A DNA stretch of 29,694 nucleotides from an uncultured Oscillospiraceae bacterium (GTDB lineage Bacteria; Bacillota; Clostridia; Oscillospirales; Ruminococcaceae), in NCBI GenBank assembly GCA_934444765.1, contig CAKSDC010000021.1, positions 1-29,694 of the forward strand, given 5' to 3'. Shown piece by piece: positions 7,193 through 14,981 of the stretch (position 1 is the first letter of the stretch; each line of letters opens with the position of its first letter). Made by a program: the position numbers and the translations under genes. The notes below the pieces were generated by a model. It saw only the letters and a program-made list of their open reading frames with translations, searched no databases and had not been told where the DNA came from.

Positions 7193-8260
7193 ATGAAAAA
7201 ACTATTTACTACTATGTTATTAGCTACAGTGTACTCTTTAAGTAGTATGATGTCTTTTGGAACGTATGCAAGTACTCAACGCATAAGAGGAGATATCAAC
7301 CAAGACGGCAAGGTATCCAGTGCCGACGTGCTAATTATGAAAAAGTGTCTGTTAGGCACTTCAGAACAGTATGACCCTGACACCATATTAGAGGCTGACG
7401 CAAACGGCGACGGAAAGTTTTCCAGTGCTGACCTACTGGCAACTAAAAAAGTACTACTCGGCATTAAAGATATAGAGTATGTAGAAGATAGTACTTCGCA
7501 GTTATCCAAAGAGACCGAAACTTATTCAAGTTCGTACTTAACTATGACTATTCCTAAAGGTTGGATTGTAGAAGAAGGTGGCGTGGGTATGGACCACACT
7601 TTAATAGCACATAGTAAGGATAACCCTCAATATCAAATATTCGTAAGGTTAAAAGCTGAACCTATCTTAAAGAGTAAAGAGGCTAAAGAGTATTGGCAAT
7701 TCTATAATAGTATGTCAGCGGACGTTTATTCTATGTTTGCTAACGCTCCATATGTAGAAGAGGCTACTATGAGTAACTTCTATGCTAACTTTAGCGACTT
7801 TGGTACGTGGGCTAAGTCTGAAACTACATATCTATCTAATGCGTATATGCCAACTATCAATAATTTCAACGTAGTATCTACTGTGCCAGTTCAAGCACCG
7901 TCTTACTATGGTAGCAACGTTAAAGATAGTTCCGACTTAGTAGCAACTTTTACGGACGCAGACGGTAATACTTGCAAAGGGGCATTTTCTGGTATTCTGG
8001 TAAACTTTGGAGATACAGTAAACGATATGACTTTTGTAAACCAACTATTTGGTACTAACTTTCCAAGTCAATTAGATACTTCCTACTATATGGCGTATAG
8101 TTTAGCCTTTGTAACCACTCCAGAAGACCAATTTTCTACAGACGCTGAACTTTTAACTAAGTGTTTAAACTCCATTAAGTACGACGGAGAGTTTATAAAG
8201 TCTACTAACCAGTCTATACAAGACCGCAACGACTACTTTATGGATATTTGGAACAGTTAA
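7193..8260 (+). CDS. secreted dockerin protein with unrecognised C-terminal domain
   Basis: 355 residues from ATG 7193, which follows AGGAGGTG; the in-frame extension upstream to GTG 7076 runs through the promoter and is rejected. Residues 1-26 are a signal peptide (MKKLFTTMLLATVYSLSSMM, cut near TYAS). A type I dockerin occupies 33-92 (GDINQDGKVSSADV and ADANGDGKFSSADL). Residues 112-355 form one further domain beginning SSYLTMTIPKGWIVEEGG. The IPKGW start recalls the DcrB/PsbP/DUF1795-like fold, but that is only a resemblance, and no hydrolase active site is obvious. Likely located at the cell surface through dockerin-cohesin binding. It has its own promoter, so it need not be co-regulated with the radical SAM operon. 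Confidence 0.82.
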   Translation: MKKLFTTMLLATVYSLSSMMSFGTYASTQRIRGDINQDGKVSSADVLIMKKCLLGTSEQYDPDTILEADANGDGKFSSADLLATKKVLLGIKDIEYVEDSTSQLSKETETYSSSYLTMTIPKGWIVEEGGVGMDHTLIAHSKDNPQYQIFVRLKAEPILKSKEAKEYWQFYNSMSADVYSMFANAPYVEEATMSNFYANFSDFGTWAKSETTYLSNAYMPTINNFNVVSTVPVQAPSYYGSNVKDSSDLVATFTDADGNTCKGAFSGILVNFGDTVNDMTFVNQLFGTNFPSQLDTSYYMAYSLAFVTTPEDQFSTDAELLTKCLNSIKYDGEFIKSTNQSIQDRNDYFMDIWNS

Positions 8261-8318
8261 TATAGTTGATTTAATAATTATGAAAAAAAAGATTTTAGGA
8301 ATAATTTAGAGGAAAAAA

Positions 8319-8633
8319 ATGTTTGAATATATTTTTAGTGTTTATGACCCAGTATTTGTTACAGTAGATACTGTCTTTATGTATGGTCAAGGCGAAAATA
8401 AACTTATGCCAGGTGATAAAATACAAATAAGAGCTATTGGATATTTATCTGGTATAGCTGCAGCTGGCGGACTTATTTATGCTGGTAGAACCACTGACGG
8501 TGATTATATTTATAAAGGTGGTTGTAGCCATGTGGATTCTTATGTATTAGCAATAAGACGACGCTCTAAGTTCTACCCTTTATTAAAAACTTTGAAAAAA
8601 AATGAATGGAAGAAAAAATGGTCATGGAAATAA
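8319..8633 (+). CDS. hypothetical protein of atypical composition
   Basis: 104 residues with a moderate ribosome site (AGAGGA, eight bases before ATG). I recognise no family. The middle is Gly/Ala-rich (GYLSGIAAAGGLIYAGRTTDGDYIYKGG) and the C-terminus strongly basic and aromatic (KKNEWKKKWSWK). Codon use differs from its neighbours: long A runs and few of the CTA/ATA/ACT codons that dominate the window, so it may have been acquired. Just before it, at 8280-8309, lies a nine-codon ORF MKKKILGII that looks like the start of a signal peptide cut short by a stop; it may be a gene remnant or a leader. No promoter of its own was found. Function unknown. Confidence 0.5.
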   Translation: MFEYIFSVYDPVFVTVDTVFMYGQGENKLMPGDKIQIRAIGYLSGIAAAGGLIYAGRTTDGDYIYKGGCSHVDSYVLAIRRRSKFYPLLKTLKKNEWKKKWSWK

Positions 8634-8786
8634 TAAAGTTTATATAAAGACCATCAAGAATACCTCTATTTCTTAGGTGAAAAATAAATTGCATTCTAAA
8701 CATTGAAAAACTAAAAATAATTTTTTAGCAAAAAATATTATTTTCTAAGATAATATGAATAAATAATCTGAGAATATCATAAAAAA

Positions 8787-8807
8787 TTCCCCTAAACTTT
8801 AGGGGAA
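8787..8807. terminator. bidirectional intrinsic terminator
   Basis: TTCCCCTAAA and TTTAGGGGAA are perfect inverted arms around a single base (a real loop of 3-5 nt). CTTTTTT follows on the plus strand and a T run follows on the minus strand, so it can stop both the orphan ORF (+) and the EamA gene (-). The EamA stop codon (8792-8794) lies inside the hairpin. Confidence 0.9.
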
Positions 8808-9745
8808 CTTTTTTGTTTACTACTGCTATTTACTATTAGTATTCCTATACATATTAAAAATAGTGAGATTAACGACTTTACGTTTAGTATCTGTTCTTTT
8901 TCGCCGAGAATGTACGCCGATAGCAAAGTGCCAAATACAGGGTTCATAAATCCGAACACCGTAACTTGAGATACTGGATTATACTTCAATAGTATAGACC
9001 ACAGAGTGTACGCTCCAGCAGATATAAAAGCTAAGTACAATAACATAGCTAAAGATTTTCCGTCCTGAATAGTTAGTCTTCCGCCGAACGCTAAACCGCA
9101 TATCGCCATTAATATGCCACCTATAAAGAATTGATATCCACTTAAAGCTATAGGATTTTCATATTTGGAATACTTTTTCATATATACGGAGGAAAATCCC
9201 GACGCTATGGTGGAAATAAATACTAAACCTTCACCATAGAAGTTGAAACTTCCTAAAAGTTCTCTACCGTTGCAGTTTATAAGTATTAGTCCTAAAAATC
9301 CGACTATACAACCTACTACTTTTTTACTGGATAGCTTTTCTAACTTGAACAGTAAACAAGAAACTATCAAAGCTACAAAGACGTTAGAACCTATTACTAT
9401 AGAGGCTTTTACCCCTGAAGTATGTGCTAAACCTATGTAGTAAAACAAGTACTGCAAAAAAGTTTGAAACATACTTACTACACACACTCTTTTCCAAGAT
9501 TGAACTCCCTTAAAATATAATACTCTGTGTTCTAACATACTACCTACTGCTATTACCATTAAACCTGCTATGGTAAATCTGCACCCTGCGAATAGTATCT
9601 GAGTAGCAGTATCTGTAGCGGAAATATTAAACCAACTATATCCCAACTTTATGCACGGAAAAGCACTTCCCCAAAGCAGACAACATATCATGGCAAAAAA
9701 GCACACCGAAACTGTTCCCTTGAATATGTTTTTACTATCTTTCAT
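8792..9745 (-). CDS. EamA (DMT superfamily) transporter
   Basis: 317 residues from ATG 9745 (MKDSKNIFKGTV); an upstream extension to 9811 runs into the promoter and is rejected. Two EamA repeats are visible, each about five hydrophobic helices: the first starts CCLLWGSAFPCIKLGY, the second carries FISTIASGFSSVYMKKYSK and ends in NPVFGTLLSAYILGEKE, the usual end-of-repeat signature. Family role: 10-helix inner-membrane carrier, usually exporting amino acids or other small metabolites; substrate unknown. It lies 78 bp after the antiporter gene but has its own promoter (9783-9811), so it may be expressed alone or by read-through from the fluoride-controlled transcript. The ribosome site (AGAAAGAAG) is weak. 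Confidence 0.92.
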   Translation of the reverse strand: MKDSKNIFKGTVSVCFFAMICCLLWGSAFPCIKLGYSWFNISATDTATQILFAGCRFTIAGLMVIAVGSMLEHRVLYFKGVQSWKRVCVVSMFQTFLQYLFYYIGLAHTSGVKASIVIGSNVFVALIVSCLLFKLEKLSSKKVVGCIVGFLGLILINCNGRELLGSFNFYGEGLVFISTIASGFSSVYMKKYSKYENPIALSGYQFFIGGILMAICGLAFGGRLTIQDGKSLAMLLYLAFISAGAYTLWSILLKYNPVSQVTVFGFMNPVFGTLLSAYILGEKEQILNVKSLISLFLICIGILIVNSSSKQKSSPKV

Positions 9746-9782
9746 GTAACTACTTCTTTCTATAATTAGTATTGCATTAGAT

Positions 9783-9811
9783 ATTCTAACATATTTTAAA
9801 GACGATATCAA
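9783..9811 (-). promoter_or_regulatory. SigA-type promoter of the EamA gene
   Basis: Minus strand: -35 TTGATA (9806-9811), 17 bp, -10 TAGAAT (9783-9788). Confidence 0.6.
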
Positions 9812-9823
9812 GTTTAATATCGG

Positions 9824-10999
9824 TTATCTTTCTTGTGTTAGTAGCTTTTTATAGGTGTTGTCTATTAGAATAGCTCCCAAAGTAGCCGTAAACAGTATCG
9901 AAACTACTGCAAAAGTTAATACTACGTTTCCACAAGATAGTCCCATAGCTAAAGGAACTGCTCCTATCCCTGCTTGAACTGTGGCTTTAGGACAGTACGA
10001 AACCATACAGAATAGCCTCTCTTTTTTTGATAGGTTAGTACCTAAAGTACATAACAGAACACCAAACATTCTAAATAGTAACGCTATGGATATACATACT
10101 AAAGCTAATAGACCACAGTCTTTAACGTAGTCTAAGTTTACCGCCACGCCTACTAATACGAACAGTAACACTTCTGCAAATACCCAAAGACTGTTAAACT
10201 TTTCAGAAAGACTTTTCGCTTGTACTGGAGAATTGTATCTAATAGTTAAGTTCATACTCATAATGGCAAGTAGACCAGATACGCATACTATACCAGTTAG
10301 AGTATCTTCTAACTTTAGCATTCCAAACGATACCGATAGTAGTATTAACATCTTTTCGGTATCTTGTATGTTGAACTTTTTAAATATAGCGTTTAGTACG
10401 TATCCCGAAAGTAAGCCTAAAGATATTCCTAACACTATAGAAATAGGTATCTTTAATAGTGTAACTGCAGAAAAATTTCCACTCTGTAGAGCAGTACATA
10501 CCGATGTGAACAGTACTATTACGTATACATCGTCAGCGGAAGCACCTGCTAATATCATTTGAGGTATACCTTTATCCGTTCCGTACTTGTGATTGATACA
10601 GTGTATCATACGTGGAACTACCACGGCAGGTGATACCGCCGAAACTACCGTTCCTATTAGAGTAGCCTCTAATATGGAAACGTCAAATAGTATAGGTAGT
10701 ATTAATATGCAACCTATAATTTCAAAAGTGGCTGGCAGAAAGCACATAAGTATAGCAGGTCTACCAGACTTTTTAAGGTCTGATACGTTTAACGTAAGTC
10801 CTGCACGAGTTAGTATTACTACTAAAGCTAACCTTCGCAAGTCTGACGAAATAGACAGTGTAGTATCGTCTATCAATCCAAGATAAGATAGCACTATACC
10901 GACCAATATCATGCCAGTTAAAGACGGTAACTTTAACCTACTAAATAGTTTTCCTGCTAAGTAACCAAATAACAGGATAGTTCCAATGGTGAATAACAT
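9824..10999 (-). CDS. cation:proton antiporter (CPA/Kef type), fluoride-regulated
   Basis: 391 residues, almost entirely hydrophobic (about 12 helices), with a GAAAGGAAG ribosome site. The N-terminus LFGYLAGKLFSRLKLPSLTGMILVGIVLSYLGL and the motif AGASADD (151-157), carrying the paired aspartates in the ion-binding helix, place it in the monovalent cation:proton antiporter superfamily (Na+/H+ exchanger PF00999 type). There is no C-terminal TrkA-N domain, so it is the short form. It sits directly behind a fluoride riboswitch and terminator (11032-11122). Fluoride riboswitches are known to control fluoride channels, CLC-F carriers and also sodium/proton antiporters, so this protein probably helps restore ion or pH balance under fluoride stress. 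Direct fluoride transport is not shown. Confidence 0.92.
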   Translation of the reverse strand: MLFTIGTILLFGYLAGKLFSRLKLPSLTGMILVGIVLSYLGLIDDTTLSISSDLRRLALVVILTRAGLTLNVSDLKKSGRPAILMCFLPATFEIIGCILILPILFDVSILEATLIGTVVSAVSPAVVVPRMIHCINHKYGTDKGIPQMILAGASADDVYVIVLFTSVCTALQSGNFSAVTLLKIPISIVLGISLGLLSGYVLNAIFKKFNIQDTEKMLILLSVSFGMLKLEDTLTGIVCVSGLLAIMSMNLTIRYNSPVQAKSLSEKFNSLWVFAEVLLFVLVGVAVNLDYVKDCGLLALVCISIALLFRMFGVLLCTLGTNLSKKERLFCMVSYCPKATVQAGIGAVPLAMGLSCGNVVLTFAVVSILFTATLGAILIDNTYKKLLTQER

Positions 11000-11031
11000 A
11001 GTTTAAGACTTCCTTTCTATTGCGTATGCGT

Positions 11032-11075
11032 AAAAAAAGCTAATGACACCTACTATAAAAGTAGATGCCATTAGC
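11032..11075 (-). terminator. riboswitch-controlled intrinsic terminator
   Basis: Minus strand: the last part of the aptamer, GCTAATGGCATCTAC, pairs with the following GTAGGTGTCATTAGC (a near-perfect 15 bp stem) and is followed by seven T. Aptamer folding and this hairpin therefore exclude each other, which predicts an ON switch. Confidence 0.9.
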
Positions 11076-11122
11076 TATATCGCACTTTAGTTCATAAATG
11101 AACAGGGGAGGCAATCATTCCC
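11061..11122 (-). promoter_or_regulatory. fluoride riboswitch (crcB motif)
   Basis: Read on the minus strand: stem-loop GGGA-AUGAUUGCC-UCCC, an inserted hairpin GUUCAUUUAUGAAC, then UAAAGUGC, UAGCUAAUG and GGCAUCUAC. This follows the crcB order: first stem with loop AUGnnnn, unpaired UAAA, short second stem, GCUNAUG, then a 3' segment that pairs with the first loop as a pseudoknot (loop UGCC with GGCA, flanked by GAU/AUC). The segment AGCUAAUG is the same as I recall from the Bacillus cereus fluoride riboswitch. The 3' segment is shared with the terminator stem, so fluoride should allow transcription of the antiporter. The inserted hairpin lengthens the joining region. Confidence 0.92.
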
Positions 11123-11147
11123 GAAAGTGATTTATTTTATACCTTAG

Positions 11148-11176
11148 AGTATATCATAACCAATTTTAAAAGTCAA
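11148..11176 (-). promoter_or_regulatory. SigA-type promoter of the fluoride riboswitch transcript
   Basis: Minus strand: -35 TTGACT (11171-11176), 17 bp, -10 TATACT (11148-11153), immediately after the PutP stop codon and about 25 bp before the aptamer. Confidence 0.8.
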
Positions 11177-11190
11177 TAGTAGAGTGGAAA

Positions 11191-12726
11191 CTATTTAGTA
11201 TTTTTTACGAGTTCAAACTCATCTACTATTTCTTTTTCAGGTTCAGCTGTAACTAACGATACTATTACTATACATAGTAAAGATACTATAAATGCAGGAA
11301 GTAGTTCGTATATATCCCATACACCGCCGATAGGTCTTACTATAAACTTCCAAACGAATATAGTAACGCCACCACCGATAAGTCCAGCTATAGCACCGTA
11401 CTTATTGGAACGCTTCCAAAATAGAGCGGTCAGCATTAAAGGTCCAAAAGTAGCTCCAAAGCCTGCCCATGCAAACGATACTATATAGAATACTGAATTG
11501 TCTGGGTTCCATGCTATTACTATGGATATTGCAGATATAGTTAATAGTACACATCTTGCTACTATCATAGAGGCTTTATTGGAAAGGTTTATTTTAAATA
11601 CGTTCTTTAGTATATCTTCTGACATACTGGAAGACGCTACAAGCAGTTGAGAGTCTGAAGTTGACATAGTACAAGCAAGTATTCCAGCAAAGATAAGTCC
11701 AGCCAATAGGGCAGGAACTATACCATGTTCGCTAAGTAGTTCAGCCATCTTTACTATTATAGTTTCCGATGTGGAAGAAGTGGATAGAGTATCTAATATA
11801 CCTAAAGATGAAATAGTTCTTCCTGTAATGCCTATTAGTATAGCTACTGCCATAGATATCACTACCCATATAGTAGCTATTCTTCTTGAAAGTTTTATTT
11901 TGTTTTCGTCCTCAGTAGCCATAAATCTTAACAGAATATGAGGCATTCCAAAGTAACCTAAACCCCATGCTACAGTGGATACTATATTCAAAAATCCATA
12001 AGGCTTAGAAGCATTACCTTCTATTTGATGCGTTGTGAATAGTGAAAGATATCCTTCAAGAGATTTAACGTGGTCTATAATGCTATCTACTCCGCCTGCT
12101 GTATTTATTCCAAATACTACTATTATTATTAAAGCTATACTCATTATTATACTCTGTATGAAGTCGGTAGTACTTGCAGCAAGAAATCCACCTATACTGG
12201 TGTATGATATTATTACTATTGCACTAAATATCATAGCTATGTGATAGTCTATACCAAATAGCGAAGTGAACAGTTTTCCACACGCAGCAAATCCTGAGGC
12301 AGTATAAGGAATAAAGAATATTAATATTATAATAGAGGCTATCAAAGATATTATATTCTTACTATCACGATATCTTTTAGAAAAAAATTCTGGAATGGTA
12401 ATGGACTGGTTTACTGATGAGTATATTCTTAATCTTTTGGCTACTATTAACCAGTTAAGATATGTACCTATAGCTAATCCTATTACCGTCCAACCTACGT
12501 CTGCTATACCCGTCAGGTATGCAAGCCCAGGAAGTCCCATAAGTAGATAACTACTCATGTCAGAGGCTTCAGCACTCATAGCGGTTACAAAAGGTCCTAA
12601 CTTTCGTCCACCAAGATAGAAGTCTCCTACGTTGTTGTTCTTTTTTGAACATACTAAACCTACTATTATCATAAAAGCAAGGTATAGTACTATAGTTATA
12701 AGTATGCAGATAACGTTCTGTTTCAT
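11191..12726 (-). CDS. putP: sodium/proline symporter (SSS family)
   Basis: 511 residues, about 13 hydrophobic helices, with an AAGGGGAAC ribosome site. The N-terminal segment GDFYLGGRKLGPFVTAMSAEASDMSSYLLMGLPG matches the conserved PutP region that forms the sodium site and substrate entry, and the SLI..FFIPYTASGFAACGKLF and STTDFIQ segments follow the PutP order. Length is normal for the family. Role: Na+-coupled uptake of L-proline across the cytoplasmic membrane; other solute/sodium symporters share the fold, but the sequence is closest to PutP. The gene starts 31 bp after the alanyl-tRNA editing gene and shares its promoter. The fluoride riboswitch promoter begins just after its stop. 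Confidence 0.93.
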   Translation of the reverse strand: MKQNVICILITIVLYLAFMIIVGLVCSKKNNNVGDFYLGGRKLGPFVTAMSAEASDMSSYLLMGLPGLAYLTGIADVGWTVIGLAIGTYLNWLIVAKRLRIYSSVNQSITIPEFFSKRYRDSKNIISLIASIIILIFFIPYTASGFAACGKLFTSLFGIDYHIAMIFSAIVIISYTSIGGFLAASTTDFIQSIIMSIALIIIVVFGINTAGGVDSIIDHVKSLEGYLSLFTTHQIEGNASKPYGFLNIVSTVAWGLGYFGMPHILLRFMATEDENKIKLSRRIATIWVVISMAVAILIGITGRTISSLGILDTLSTSSTSETIIVKMAELLSEHGIVPALLAGLIFAGILACTMSTSDSQLLVASSSMSEDILKNVFKINLSNKASMIVARCVLLTISAISIVIAWNPDNSVFYIVSFAWAGFGATFGPLMLTALFWKRSNKYGAIAGLIGGGVTIFVWKFIVRPIGGVWDIYELLPAFIVSLLCIVIVSLVTAEPEKEIVDEFELVKNTK

Positions 12727-12757
12727 AAGTTCCCCTTAGAATATTAATAGTCTATGC

Positions 12758-13912
12758 TTAGTTTAGTGTTACGTTAAAATACTGTAGTATTTCGGACTTA
12801 GTAGCCTTAACACTGCCCTGTATCATTTCGTTAGAACCGCCACCTTTACCTTGTAAAGCGGTATTAATCTCTTTAGACTTTTCACGCATAGGTACGTTGT
12901 TACTGCCCATGATGTAAGAGTATCCTTTTTGGTCGTTTCCACTGAAACCACAACAGATACCACCAGTGAGTTTAACGCCTTCGTTGACTAAACTTCTAAG
13001 AGTTTGCATATCAAAAGCAGGTTCAAATAGACACATATTGCCGTCAGTAGGTTTAAGTTCAGATATTTTAACCTTTAGTACCTGATTTTTGAGTTCTGCA
13101 CAGGCTTGCTTTTGAACTATAAGTTCTTCATTAAGTCTTTCTACGGCTTTTACTACTTCTTTTTGTTTAGCCGAAAGCATAGCGGATACTCTTAGTACGC
13201 TATCGTTCTTTTGAGTGTAGTCTTTAAGAGCGTCGAAACCACATAGCATATGTATTCTCATACCGCCTTTGTAGTGTTCTGCTTGAGTGATTTTTATAAC
13301 ACCTATCTCGCCAGTATATGCTACGTGAGGTGCACAACAAGCACACATATCATAACCTTCTATGGTAACTATACGAACGTTTTCGGTAAGGTCAAGTTTA
13401 CTTCTGTAGTCTAAGTCTTTAAGAGTTTGACTATCAGGATATGTAATAGTAACCTTTGCATTGCTAACTACTGCTAAGTTAGACTTGTACTCTATAGTAG
13501 CAATGTCGTCTTCGGTTAGAGTGCCGTTTACGTCTAAAGTTATGTCTTCGCTACCCATATGGAAGCCTACGTTATCGTAACCGAACATTCTATGTATAGT
13601 ACCTGATACTATATGTTCTCCAGAATGTCCTTGCATTCTTTTAAATCTAACGTCCCAGTCTATAGCACCATGTACGGTAGAACCGACTTCAAGAGGCTTA
13701 TCTACTATATGAGTGATAACTTCATCTTTAATCTTTACGTCGGTAACTTTAGCACTATCTATAGTACCGATATCGGCAGGCTGTCCGCCACCTTCTGGAA
13801 AGAATGCGGTTTGATTTAATACTACACCGTAACCTTTCTTCAATTTTTCACAAGAGACTACTGTAGCATCGAACTCTTTAAGATGTCCATCATCGAATAG
13901 TTTAATAGTCAT
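12758..13912 (-). CDS. alanyl-tRNA editing protein (AlaX-type, long form)
   Basis: 384 residues with AAAGGAAG before ATG. The N-terminal part (1-90) resembles the AlaRS editing-domain entry (AFFPEGGGQPADIGTI). The zinc-binding editing site is intact: HSGEH (H96, H100) and the distal CACCAPH (C192, H196). The C-terminal region (about 255-384) has a coiled-coil stretch and a glycine-rich DHHA1-like end (GKGGGSNEMIQGS). There is no aminoacylation domain. Known role: free-standing hydrolysis of Ser-tRNA(Ala) or Gly-tRNA(Ala) in the cytoplasm, preventing mistranslation. It leads a two-gene operon with the proline symporter; a functional link between the two is not evident. Confidence 0.93.
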   Translation of the reverse strand: MTIKLFDDGHLKEFDATVVSCEKLKKGYGVVLNQTAFFPEGGGQPADIGTIDSAKVTDVKIKDEVITHIVDKPLEVGSTVHGAIDWDVRFKRMQGHSGEHIVSGTIHRMFGYDNVGFHMGSEDITLDVNGTLTEDDIATIEYKSNLAVVSNAKVTITYPDSQTLKDLDYRSKLDLTENVRIVTIEGYDMCACCAPHVAYTGEIGVIKITQAEHYKGGMRIHMLCGFDALKDYTQKNDSVLRVSAMLSAKQKEVVKAVERLNEELIVQKQACAELKNQVLKVKISELKPTDGNMCLFEPAFDMQTLRSLVNEGVKLTGGICCGFSGNDQKGYSYIMGSNNVPMREKSKEINTALQGKGGGSNEMIQGSVKATKSEILQYFNVTLN

Positions 13913-13975
13913 GTGTATATACTTCCTTTCTGTAAATTAAATCTGTACACTAACAGTGTTTTAACCATACAGTCT

Positions 13976-14004
13976 ATTATATCGCAGACTATTTAAAAAG
14001 TCAA
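13976..14004 (-). promoter_or_regulatory. SigA-type promoter of the alanyl-tRNA editing / putP operon
   Basis: Minus strand: -35 TTGACT (13999-14004), 17 bp, -10 TATAAT (13976-13981). Confidence 0.8.
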
Positions 14005-14094
14005 GGGTTCTAACATGTGATAGTATCTTTTAAGTTCATAGGTATGTGAATTATCCAAAATTTAGGCGACGCTATAGGAATTTTAATCTTACTG

Positions 14095-14123
14095 TTGACT
14101 TTTGCCATAGTCTACGCTATAAT
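14095..14123 (+). promoter_or_regulatory. SigA-type promoter of the third dockerin gene
   Basis: -35 TTGACT (14095-14100), 17 bp, -10 TATAAT (14118-14123), 39 bp before the start codon. Confidence 0.8.
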
Positions 14124-14162
14124 GTTACTAAAATATTAATTAAATAGAGAAAGGATTTTTTT

Positions 14163-14870
14163 ATGATTAAAAACGGTATTAAATTAAAGTTGGCTTGTGT
14201 ATTGACTACACTTTCTACTATGCTAACACTATCTTCTACATATAGTACGTACGTTACTTTGGGAGCTACTGAAGATACTTCTTCTATATTTGGGGACGCT
14301 AACGGTGACGGCGAAAGGTCTTCGGCTGACTTAGTAAAACTTAAAAAGTATCTTTTAAATATAGACGATACTATTAATCTTTACGGTGCGGATATGAACT
14401 GCGACGGAAAAGTTTCGACTACAGACTTACAACAACTAAGCAAGTATCTCTTAAATGAGCAAATTCCAGTTAAAAAAAGAACCTATAGTGGTAACTCCAG
14501 TAGCATTAACGTACAGGTTAAGTTTCTATTCACTTCTACTACAGACGTTCAAAACGTTATGACCGCTATGCCTCAAATGGTAGAGGCTATTCCTAAAGAC
14601 TTATTGGACCAACTATTAAACCACTACAACGACGAATTTTTTGCTGAACACGTAGTCTTCTTATACGTAATACCTTCACCTAATGGTAACGTATGTACTA
14701 TACAGTCTATGCAAAAGGATAGTCAAGGCTACTATACTTTAAACGTTAAGTCTACACCTCCTACCGATACTACTAATATAGATAACGTTCAAGTGGTGGG
14801 CGTGGAAATTAATAGAAAGTACTATCAAGGCGAAAAGTCTAAGATGTTCTCTATCAATCTATTTGAGTAG
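14163..14870 (+). CDS. secreted dockerin protein with small unrecognised C-terminal domain
   Basis: 235 residues, AAAGGA ribosome site. Residues 1-35 form a signal peptide with a long hydrophobic core. A type I dockerin spans 44-98 (GDANGDGERSSADL and ADMNCDGKVSTTDL); the second-repeat tail QQLSKYLLN is more divergent than in the other two dockerins of the window. Residues 108-235 are a compact domain (QVKFLFTSTTDVQNVMTAMPQ to EINRKYYQGEKSKMFSINLFE) with alternating strands that I do not recognise and that shows no hydrolase motif. It probably acts at the surface through cohesin binding. The GH25 gene starts 111 bp later with its own promoter. Confidence 0.82.
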   Translation: MIKNGIKLKLACVLTTLSTMLTLSSTYSTYVTLGATEDTSSIFGDANGDGERSSADLVKLKKYLLNIDDTINLYGADMNCDGKVSTTDLQQLSKYLLNEQIPVKKRTYSGNSSSINVQVKFLFTSTTDVQNVMTAMPQMVEAIPKDLLDQLLNHYNDEFFAEHVVFLYVIPSPNGNVCTIQSMQKDSQGYYTLNVKSTPPTDTTNIDNVQVVGVEINRKYYQGEKSKMFSINLFE

Positions 14871-14899
14871 TAGATACTATACATATTGCTCTAAATGTG

Positions 14900-14928
14900 T
14901 TGAAATTATTTTTCTATTATGTTATAAT
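14900..14928 (+). promoter_or_regulatory. SigA-type promoter of the GH25 gene
   Basis: -35 TTGAAA (14900-14905), 17 bp, -10 TATAAT (14923-14928). Confidence 0.75.
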
Positions 14929-14981
14929 GTTCTTGTTGGTCGAAATTCATCAACATATAATATAATGGGAGCGTGTAATTA

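Noticed and set aside
10233..10886. Two plus-strand ORFs across the antiporter gene
   Set aside because: Antisense shadows without promoter or ribosome site.
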